Shown here piece after piece: positions 7,038 through 13,482 of a stretch of DNA of 64,000 nt. The notes under the pieces were generated by a model. The model had not been told where the DNA came from. It was given only the letters and a program-made list of their open reading frames with translations, and ran no database searches. The position numbers and the translations under genes were made by a program. How positions within the stretch are numbered: position 1 is the stretch's first letter; every line of letters starts with the position of its first letter. Origin of the DNA: Flavobacteriaceae bacterium (GTDB lineage: Bacteria > Bacteroidota > Bacteroidia > Flavobacteriales > Flavobacteriaceae); contig CANHRI010000006.1 in NCBI GenBank assembly GCA_947463515.1, positions 1-64,000 of the forward strand, read 5' to 3'.

Positions 7038-9119
7038 ATGGATATGTTAGATAAAAAAATACTTGAAAAAGCGTTTACGACCTTAGTGACCGCCAAAACA
7101 ATGGCCGAATGGTACGAAGCGAATTTTAAAACCGTTTCCAAATACGTACACGCCACCTCACGCGGTCATGAAGCGATACAGATTGCGGTAGCCATGCAAT
7201 TGGGACCCCAAGATTATGCGTTTCCTTATTACCGTGACGACGCCATGTTGTTGGGAATCGGGATGCAGCCGTATGATTTGATGTTGCAATTGTTGGCGAA
7301 GCGTGACGATCCGTTTTCGGGGGGACGCACCTACTATTGCCACCCGAGTTTGCGCGATGTCGACAAACCCAAGATTCCGCACCAGTCGTCTGCGACAGGG
7401 ATGCAAGCGATTCCCGCAACGGGGGCGGCCATGGGATTTTGGTACAAAGAAAATTATCCTTCAACGACTGAAGGGGTAGGATTCGAAGGCGAGATTCCCC
7501 CATTGGGGGCTAGGGGGCTGGTCGTTTGTTCGCTCGGCGATGCGTCGGTTACCGAGGGTGAAATTGCTGAGGCGTTTCAAATGGCGGCCTTAAAGCAATT
7601 GCCGATACTGTATTTGGTACAAGATAACGGCTGGGATATTTCGGCGAATGCTAAAGAAACCCGTGCCCAAAATGCCTTTGAGTATGCCAAAGGATTCCAT
7701 GGTTTGGAAGCCATTAGTATTGATGGGGCCAACTTTATAGAAAGTTATACCGCACTGGAACAGGTGATCCAGACGATACGTACCGAACGCCGTCCGTTTT
7801 TGGTACACGCCAAAGTACCGTTGCTTAACCACCACACTTCTGGTGTACGAATGGAATGGTACCGTGACGATTTGGACGAAGCCCGTTCGCGCGATCCGTA
7901 TCCCGTTTTGTGGCAGCAAATGCTAGAAGCCGGATTCACATCAAGTGAATTACAAGCGATTGAAGCCACCGTGCTGCAACAAGTGGAAGCTGATTATGAA
8001 AAGGCGATGGCCGCAGAAGATCCGCGTCCTGAAGATTTATTTACACATGATTTTGCTCCAACACCCGTTACGGAAGAAGTCGGGGAGCGCTCCCCCCAAC
8101 GCGAAGATAAAGTCGTCATGGTCGATTGCGCCTTATTTGCGGTCGAAGAACTCATGAAGAAACATCCCGAATGTTTGCTTTACGGTCAAGACGTAGGCGG
8201 ACGATTGGGAGGGGTTTTCCGTGAGGCAGCCACCTTGGCCCAGAAATTTGGCGACAACCGCGTATTCAATACCCCCATTCAAGAAGCCTTTATTGTAGGA
8301 TCTACGGTGGGAATGTCGGCGGTAGGGTTAAAGCCCATCGTTGAAGTACAGTTTGCTGATTATATTTGGCCAGGCTTGAACCAATTGTTTACCGAGGTTA
8401 GTCGTTCCAATTACTTAACCAACGGGAAATGGCCCGTGAGTATGATCTTGCGCGTTCCGATTGGAGCGTATGGCAGTGGCGGACCCTATCACTCCTCGTC
8501 GGTGGAGAGTGTGTTGACGAATATTCGCGGGATTAAGATTGCCTATCCGAGTAATGGTGCCGACCTGAAGGGCTTGCTAAAAGCGGCCTATTACGACCCG
8601 AATCCGGTCGTGATTTTGGAACACAAAGGCTTGTACTGGAGTAAGGTGAAAGGCACGGATATGGCACGCGTAAACGAACCGTCTGAAGACTACCTATTGC
8701 CATTTGGAAAAGCGAATGTCGTACAAGAAATATGGCCCCAAGAAACCCAAGAAACCCTTACGGTGATTACGTACGGTATGGGCGTACATTGGGCGCTGAA
8801 TGCTTCAGCAGGCATGGCGTCGCAGGTGGAAATTGTCGACTTGCGCACCTTATACCCGTTGGATGAAGAAACGATATTCAAATCGGTTCGCAAAGCCAAG
8901 AAATGTTTGGTCGTGACCGAAGAGCCAGTGAACAACTCGTTTGCGCGCAGCTTGGCGGGTCGTATTCAAGAAGAATGTTTCCGCGACTTGGATGCGCCTG
9001 TGATGGTCATCGGTTCCGAAAACCTACCTGCGATCCCGTTGAACAGCACGCTGGAACAAACCATGATCCCGAATGCGGAGAAGGTACGGGCGAAGATGGA
9101 GGAATTATTACGTTATTAG
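7038..9119 (+). CDS. 2-oxoacid dehydrogenase E1, fused alpha and beta subunits
   Basis: E1 uses thiamine diphosphate to decarboxylate a branched-chain 2-oxoacid and acylate the E2 lipoyl group. The 693-residue protein joins an alpha subunit (about 1-330; ThDP motif starting GDASVTEGE and ending QDNGW) and a beta subunit (about 360-693; QDVGGRLGGVF, NTPIQEAFIVG, VEVQFADYIWP). Fusions like this are known in Bacteroidota. Two places look inserted: 7497-7518, a CCCCC/GGGGG palindrome region encoding PPLGARGL just before the ThDP motif, and a perfect 14-base palindrome at 8082-8095 in the alpha-beta linker. The ATG at 7038 (or 7044) fits better than the in-frame ATG at 6993, which overlaps ilvE by 26 bases. 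Confidence 0.93.
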   Translation: MDMLDKKILEKAFTTLVTAKTMAEWYEANFKTVSKYVHATSRGHEAIQIAVAMQLGPQDYAFPYYRDDAMLLGIGMQPYDLMLQLLAKRDDPFSGGRTYYCHPSLRDVDKPKIPHQSSATGMQAIPATGAAMGFWYKENYPSTTEGVGFEGEIPPLGARGLVVCSLGDASVTEGEIAEAFQMAALKQLPILYLVQDNGWDISANAKETRAQNAFEYAKGFHGLEAISIDGANFIESYTALEQVIQTIRTERRPFLVHAKVPLLNHHTSGVRMEWYRDDLDEARSRDPYPVLWQQMLEAGFTSSELQAIEATVLQQVEADYEKAMAAEDPRPEDLFTHDFAPTPVTEEVGERSPQREDKVVMVDCALFAVEELMKKHPECLLYGQDVGGRLGGVFREAATLAQKFGDNRVFNTPIQEAFIVGSTVGMSAVGLKPIVEVQFADYIWPGLNQLFTEVSRSNYLTNGKWPVSMILRVPIGAYGSGGPYHSSSVESVLTNIRGIKIAYPSNGADLKGLLKAAYYDPNPVVILEHKGLYWSKVKGTDMARVNEPSEDYLLPFGKANVVQEIWPQETQETLTVITYGMGVHWALNASAGMASQVEIVDLRTLYPLDEETIFKSVRKAKKCLVVTEEPVNNSFARSLAGRIQEECFRDLDAPVMVIGSENLPAIPLNSTLEQTMIPNAEKVRAKMEELLRY

Positions 9120-9501
9120 TTTCTTTTGTAGTTTTCTGTCGCAGTCGCAGTCGCAGTCGCAGTCGCAGTTTCAGTCGCAGTCGCAGTCTCAGTCTCAGTC
9201 TCAGTCTCAGTAGCTGTGCTAATGACAAGTTTTTTTAAGCAACAGCTAAAGTATATTTTTACAATCCCGAGGGCGATTAGAAATGATGGTTCACGGGAAT
9301 TTGTTTTTTGTTTCAGGTTTCTCCCGAAATTTCGGGATCAAGTCTAAAGTTATTCGGAGTAAATTGAGGTTTTGGATGGCTCAGGAGCTCGGGAGCTCAG
9401 CGTCTTTAAACGTCCTTTCAACGATAGGAGAAATCCCATTCCTTTCTTCACGCCCAGAACCTGAATCCTGAATCCTGAATCCTGAAACTTTAAACCTGAA
9501 A
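9120..9501. repeat. Gene-free stretch with hexamer, palindrome and heptamer repeats
   Basis: No convincing gene was seen in these 382 bases. At 9138-9211 there are about a dozen CAGTCG/CAGTCT hexamers in a row. At 9322-9337 lies a perfect 16-base palindrome, TCCCGAAATTTCGGGA. At 9385-9398 GAGCTC occurs twice. At 9463-9486 there are TGAATCC heptamers, followed by TTTAAACCTGAAACT, which also occurs near 48928. Short open frames here are low complexity (Leu-Arg or Arg-Ser runs) and are not credible proteins. Confidence 0.7.
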
Positions 9502-10266
9502 CTATTTAATATACCTCTCCATATCCCGCAACGTGTAAAACTTCATCTTGTTTAGTTTCATATAATTGCACACAAACTCAAGGGTTTCGAGTTGGGTTTG
9601 GTAGTTGCCTGTCACGTTGTCGACAACGTTGTGGGCGCACAGCACTAGGATTTTGTTGTTTTTCTTGGCGTAGTCAAGGAGTTCGAGCAAGTAGTGGTAA
9701 CTGAAGTGCTTGTGGCTCTTGTCGATGTCAAAGGCATACATAAACTTCGTGCCCCGAAAGTAGCAGCCTTCCTTCTCGGGTTGGTTCTCGCAAAAGGCGC
9801 GTCCACGGATGATGTGGAACCGTTTGGTGAGCGTCGAGTCCAAAGCATCGCTGCGTTCGCCATAGGGATAAGTGAAGGTGGTTACGTTGAACTTACGGCG
9901 TTTCATCGCGGCCATCATGGGGTCAATTTCTTGCTGGAGGTAGGCTTTCATCCCGTTTTGTTCGACAAACTTTACCGCATTATAGTGGTGGTACCCATGT
10001 CCGGCGATCTCGTGTCCTTCGTTTTGGAGTTGTTGTAACATCCGCTGTTGAGGTTCGCCAATCGAGTCGATGCGGCACACATTGAAGGTGGCTTTCCAGT
10101 GGTATTTTTTCAAAACTTGGTTGGCGCGGTACCATTCGTTTACATAGGCATCGTCAAAGGTAAGGATGACACCCGCTTCGGGTGGGGTTTCTTTTTTTGA
10201 AGTACACCCCAAAAAGGAGCTGAGACAAAGGAGTAGGGCAAAAGTCGATTGAAGTCGTTTAATCAT
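9502..10266 (-). CDS. Polysaccharide deacetylase family lipoprotein
   Basis: The 254-residue protein begins with a lipoprotein signal (SSFLGC, lipid-bearing Cys about residue 21). It then has NodB-fold motifs: TFDDAY (catalytic and metal Asp), the His motif in GHGYHHYNA and YPYGERSD. The family hydrolyses N- or O-acetyl groups on polysaccharides such as chitin, peptidoglycan or xylan. The lipid anchor places it in the periplasm or on the outer membrane. The substrate cannot be told from sequence. It is read from the minus strand, 83 bases after the DUF4136 gene and separated from it by a terminator-like hairpin. Confidence 0.88.
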   Translation of the reverse strand: MIKRLQSTFALLLCLSSFLGCTSKKETPPEAGVILTFDDAYVNEWYRANQVLKKYHWKATFNVCRIDSIGEPQQRMLQQLQNEGHEIAGHGYHHYNAVKFVEQNGMKAYLQQEIDPMMAAMKRRKFNVTTFTYPYGERSDALDSTLTKRFHIIRGRAFCENQPEKEGCYFRGTKFMYAFDIDKSHKHFSYHYLLELLDYAKKNNKILVLCAHNVVDNVTGNYQTQLETLEFVCNYMKLNKMKFYTLRDMERYIK

Positions 10267-10292
10267 GGCTAGGTATTGGTTCTTAAAAGTAC

Positions 10293-10331
10293 AAAAAAAA
10301 CCGGAGCAAAGTTTCCCTTGTTCCGGTTCGA
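10293..10331 (-). terminator. Rho-independent terminator of the DUF4136 gene
   Basis: On the plus strand AACCGGAGCAA (10299-10309) can pair with TTGTTCCGGTT (10318-10328), and a run of eight A precedes it. Read on the minus strand this is a GC-containing hairpin followed by a T run, 20-50 bases after the DUF4136 stop codon. Confidence 0.75.
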
Positions 10332-10349
10332 ATTATACGCTTGTATACT

Positions 10350-10889
10350 TTATTCTTTCAATATAGGAGGATAATGTTCGAGAATCTTGGTTACAAATTC
10401 CTTGATGTTCGCATCCTTTTTCTCCATACGCTGGGTGAGCTCGCCTTCGCCCACACCTTGCCAAATCAGTTCTTTCGTTTTGGCATCACGGAAATCAATG
10501 GTCAGTTTACCTTCCACATATTGGTACACCGAATTGAAGCCACCCCAAGCCCAAGGACTCCAACCCCAGCCCCAACCCCAACCCCAACCCCACATGGGTG
10601 ATTGGATGACATCGACTTGCTCTTTTTCTTGGGTGAAAATGGAAACAATTAAGTCGGGCGTCTCACTTTTGGTAAAGCCTTTGGTAGCCATCACTTCGTC
10701 AATCGATCGTAAAATACGCCGCTTATCCAAGTCCGAAATGGCCGCTTTGTCAATGGCCGCTTTTTGATAGGCATAGGTCTTGTACTGACTAAATGTGACA
10801 TCTTTGTCATAGTCAGCATTCACACGAATCGTACTACAGGACGTTAAGCATAACGCCAAAACTGCGGTGAGTAAAAATAGTTTTTTCAT
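10350..10889 (-). CDS. DUF4136 lipoprotein with Gly-Trp repeat
   Basis: The 179-residue protein has a lipobox (LTSC) after a short hydrophobic signal. Then follows the DUF4136 pattern: IRVNADYDKDVTFSQYKTYAY near the N-terminus, a central loop, and a strand GKLTIDFRDAKTKELIWQG near the C-terminus. The role of this family of envelope lipoproteins is not known. The central loop here holds a run of alternating Gly and Trp (about residues 101-109), encoded by GGGGTT-type repeats on the coding strand. The start ATG follows the hutU stop by 45 bases, so co-transcription with hutU is possible. Confidence 0.85.
   Translation of the reverse strand: MKKLFLLTAVLALCLTSCSTIRVNADYDKDVTFSQYKTYAYQKAAIDKAAISDLDKRRILRSIDEVMATKGFTKSETPDLIVSIFTQEKEQVDVIQSPMWGWGWGWGWGWSPWAWGGFNSVYQYVEGKLTIDFRDAKTKELIWQGVGEGELTQRMEKKDANIKEFVTKILEHYPPILKE
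10564..10591 (-). repeat. Five G4 tracts in the DUF4136 coding strand (possible G-quadruplex)
   Basis: The plus strand has five CCCC runs spaced by two bases (10564-67, 10570-73, 10576-79, 10582-85, 10588-91). The coding minus strand is therefore GGGG repeated with TT or CT spacers, like a telomere-type repeat. The tract encodes the Gly-Trp run. Confidence 0.85.
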
Positions 10890-10934
10890 AACAATTGGTA
10901 TTTATAGTGCAGCTTCTTTCGGAGTGGAAATCGG

Positions 10935-12920
10935 CTACAACAAGGTTTCGTCTACCAAATGGGGAAGGGTTACTTTCAACAAAGGTTCCACTTCCATGGC
11001 CCGTTTGATGGCAAAAATAGCACCTTCATTGCGGGCCCAACTGCGACGGGAAATTCCGTTGTTCACGTCCCAGAACAGCATGGATTTCAGGCGTCTATCG
11101 CTATCGGCAGAACCATCAAGAACCATACCAAAGCCACCGTTCATCACTTCGCCCCAACCAACACCACCACCGTTGTGAATCGACACCCATGTTGCCCCAC
11201 GGAAACTATCGCCAATTACGTTGTGAATCGCCATATCCGAGGTAAAACGAGAACCGTCATAGATGTTGGAGGTTTCGCGATAGGGGGAATCCGTTCCCGA
11301 AACATCGTGGTGATCGCGGCCTAAAATCACGTAACCGATTTCGCCACGAGCAATCGCTTGGTTAAAGGCTTCGGCAATTTTCATACGCCCTTCCGCATCG
11401 GCATAAAGGATGCGGGCTTGCGAACCTACCACTAATTTATTTTCTTGGGCGCCTTTGATCCATTGGATGTTATCGGCCATTTGTTGGCGAATTTCCTCAG
11501 GAGCGGTTTCCATTATTTTTTCTAAAACTCCACAAGCAATCGCGTCGGTTTTCTTCAAATCTTCGGGATCACCCGAGGCACACACCCATCGGAAGGGGCC
11601 AAATCCATAATCAAAACACATCGGTCCCATAATGTCTTGAACGTAGCTTGGGAATTTAAATTCGCGGCCCAACGTAGGATGGTCGTTCATCACATCGGCC
11701 CCAGCGCGAGACGCTTCGAGTAAGAAGGCGTTGCCGTAATCAAAGAAATAGGTGCCTTTGGCGGTATGTTTGTTGATGGCTGCGGCATGACGACGCAGGG
11801 TTTTTTGGACTTCCTCGCGGAACTTTTCAGGATGGTTGGCCATCAAATCGTTGGATTCCTCAAAACTGTACCCCATCGGATAATAGCCGCCCGCCCACGG
11901 ATTGTGCAGCGAGGTTTGGTCGGAACCCAAGTCGATATGCAGGTTTTCTTCATCAAAACGTTCCCATACGTCTACAATATTCCCGAGGTAAGCGATAGAT
12001 ACCGCTTCTTTGGTTTCTTGGGCTTTCCGCACGCGAGTGACGAGTGCGTCAATATTTTCAATAATCTCATGAATCCATCCTTGTTCGTGACGGATACGGG
12101 TGATTTTGGGGTTGACCTCGGCACAAACCGTTATACAACCAGCAATGGTGCCCGCTTTGGGTTGTGCACCGCTCATGCCGCCGAGACCTGAGGTGACAAA
12201 AAGGTTGCCGCTCGGACTCTTTTTGATTTTTCGAAAACCGTTGAGTACAGTGATGGTGGTGCCATGCACGATACCTTGGGGTCCGATGTACATATAACTT
12301 CCTGCGGTCATTTGCCCGTATTGGGTAACGCCCAAGGCATTGAATTTTTCCCAATCATCGGGTTTGGAGTAGTTCGGGATCATCATGCCGTTGGTCACCA
12401 CTACGCGCGGGGCATCTTTGTGCGAGGGGAAGAGTCCCATAGGGTGGCCCGAATACATGACGAGCGTTTGTTCATCGGTCATTTCGGCCAAATATTGCAT
12501 GGTTAGGCGGTATTGGGCCCAGTTTTGAAACACGGCTCCGTTACCCCCGTAGGTAATTAATTCATGGGGGTGTTGCGCCACGGCATAATCCAAGTTGTTT
12601 TGAATCATGAGCATGATGGCTTTGGCTTGTTCGCTTTTGCTTGGGTATTCCGAAATGGGTCGGGCATACATGCGGTAATCGGGGCGTAGGCGGTACATGT
12701 AAATACGACCGTAGGTTTCCAATTCTTGCTTGAATTCAGGAATGAGTTCGGCATGTTGCTGCGGTTCAAAATAGCGCAAGGCATTTTGTAGCGCCAACTT
12801 TTTCTCTTCGTCGTTTAGAATTTCTTTGCGTTTGGGCGCATGATTGATAGCAGGATCATACGGTTTTGGTTGGGGTAAAACCTTTGGGATTCCCTCGAGT
12901 ATTTGTTCGTGAAAGGTCAT
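10935..12920 (-). CDS. hutU: Urocanate hydratase
   Basis: HutU adds water to urocanate to give imidazolone propionate, the second step of histidine degradation, using tightly bound NAD+. The product from the ATG at 12918-12920 is 661 residues. Typical HutU has about 555, and Flavobacteriaceae usually have this longer form. The NAD-binding region TSGLGGMSGAQPKAG and the segments MYSGHPMGLFPS and NGGGVGWGEVMNGGFG are visible. An upstream ATG at 12989 would add 23 residues and overlap the DUF5522 gene, so 12920 is chosen. No other hut gene lies next to it. Confidence 0.95.
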   Translation of the reverse strand: MTFHEQILEGIPKVLPQPKPYDPAINHAPKRKEILNDEEKKLALQNALRYFEPQQHAELIPEFKQELETYGRIYMYRLRPDYRMYARPISEYPSKSEQAKAIMLMIQNNLDYAVAQHPHELITYGGNGAVFQNWAQYRLTMQYLAEMTDEQTLVMYSGHPMGLFPSHKDAPRVVVTNGMMIPNYSKPDDWEKFNALGVTQYGQMTAGSYMYIGPQGIVHGTTITVLNGFRKIKKSPSGNLFVTSGLGGMSGAQPKAGTIAGCITVCAEVNPKITRIRHEQGWIHEIIENIDALVTRVRKAQETKEAVSIAYLGNIVDVWERFDEENLHIDLGSDQTSLHNPWAGGYYPMGYSFEESNDLMANHPEKFREEVQKTLRRHAAAINKHTAKGTYFFDYGNAFLLEASRAGADVMNDHPTLGREFKFPSYVQDIMGPMCFDYGFGPFRWVCASGDPEDLKKTDAIACGVLEKIMETAPEEIRQQMADNIQWIKGAQENKLVVGSQARILYADAEGRMKIAEAFNQAIARGEIGYVILGRDHHDVSGTDSPYRETSNIYDGSRFTSDMAIHNVIGDSFRGATWVSIHNGGGVGWGEVMNGGFGMVLDGSADSDRRLKSMLFWDVNNGISRRSWARNEGAIFAIKRAMEVEPLLKVTLPHLVDETLL

Positions 12921-12924
12921 TAAC

Positions 12925-13128
12925 TTAATGTCTTGGTTTGTTGGTTTGTTTGTTTTGTCGAATGTCGCCCGTGCTTTTATCAAAACCAAAGGGGCAATGA
13001 CGGCAACCCGATTTGCAACAATACCCGCGCTTTAAATGATAGCGTTCGGTAAAAACACGAAATCCTTCGGGACTCAGATAAAAATCTTCGCCTTCTTTAA
13101 GATTATTCGGGTGGAGTGCGTCATTCAT
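12925..13128 (-). CDS. DUF5522 small Cys-rich protein
   Basis: The 67-residue protein has the conserved block GYCCKSGCRHCPFGF, typical of DUF5522, preceded by DFYLSPEGFRVFTERYHL. The four clustered cysteines suggest metal or cluster binding, but no function is known. It ends 5 bases before the hutU start, so the two genes probably form one transcript. A TANNTTTG-type -7 element (CAAAATTA on the plus strand, 13134-13141) lies 6 bases upstream of the start. Confidence 0.85.
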   Translation of the reverse strand: MNDALHPNNLKEGEDFYLSPEGFRVFTERYHLKRGYCCKSGCRHCPFGFDKSTGDIRQNKQTNKPRH

Positions 13129-13133
13129 ACGTA

Positions 13134-13150
13134 CAAAATTAACAACTTTG
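13134..13150. promoter_or_regulatory. Back-to-back -7 elements for DUF5522 (minus) and the HEXXH protein gene (plus)
   Basis: CAAAATTA at 13134-13141 is TAATTTTG on the minus strand, a match to the Bacteroidota -7 consensus TANNTTTG, for the DUF5522-hutU transcript. CAACTTTG at 13143-13150 is a near match on the plus strand, 5 bases before the ATG at 13156. No clear -33 TTTG was found for either, so this is tentative. Confidence 0.4.
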
Positions 13151-13155
13151 CAGGA

Positions 13156-13482
13156 ATGAAAGTCATCGTTGCCAAATATTTAACGCCTGTTGGATTTCGG
13201 GCCATTACGATTTTTCCTTTTGTCATCGTACGATCAAAAGAAGCCCTGATGGATCCGCATTTGCTTTCTCACGAGCGTATTCATATCCACCAACAACGCG
13301 AATTGCTCGTGGTGTTTTTTTATGTTTGGTATGTTCTTGAATTTTTAGTGCGTTGGATGCTATTGCGCGACCGTATGGCGGCGTATCGAGCTATCTCCTT
13401 TGAACGAGAGGCTTATGCAAACGAAAACGACCCTCACTATCTCAAGCGAAGGTCGTTATTTTTATTTATCTCTTATTTTTAA
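13156..13482 (+). CDS. Small membrane-associated HEXXH protein (putative mini-metallopeptidase)
   Basis: From the ATG at 13156 the protein is 108 residues; an upstream in-frame ATG at 13036 would run through the divergent DUF5522 gene. It contains H39-E40-R-I-H43, a zinc-peptidase HEXXH motif, followed by a hydrophobic helix (about 51-70) and then FEREAY (Glu83, Glu85), a possible third zinc ligand as in gluzincins. It is much shorter than usual peptidases and resembles minimal gluzincin or DUF4157-type domains. I do not recognise a named family. The last 35 bases of coding sequence contain a terminator-like hairpin, and its stop overlaps the stop of the convergent T9SS gene by 3-4 bases. Confidence 0.7.
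   Translation: MKVIVAKYLTPVGFRAITIFPFVIVRSKEALMDPHLLSHERIHIHQQRELLVVFFYVWYVLEFLVRWMLLRDRMAAYRAISFEREAYANENDPHYLKRRSLFLFISYF
13426..13470 (+). terminator. Terminator-like hairpin inside the 3' end of the HEXXH gene
   Basis: AACGACC at 13426-13432 pairs with GGTCGTT at 13451-13457 and is followed by ATTTTTATTTAT. The structure lies before the TAA at 13480-13482, so a transcript ending here would lack a stop codon. The real end may therefore lie further on, or the hairpin may be weak. Confidence 0.45.

Noticed and set aside
9138-9211. Hexamer array considered as a CRISPR array
   Set aside because: The units are 6 bases without spacers and there are no cas genes.
9007-9228. Minus-strand 73-codon frame rich in Leu-Arg
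   Set aside because: It is a translation of the hexamer repeat and of the antisense of the E1 gene end; low complexity, no start context.
9283-9471. 62-codon frame in the intergenic repeat region
   Set aside because: It crosses the palindrome and repeats and has no recognisable domain.
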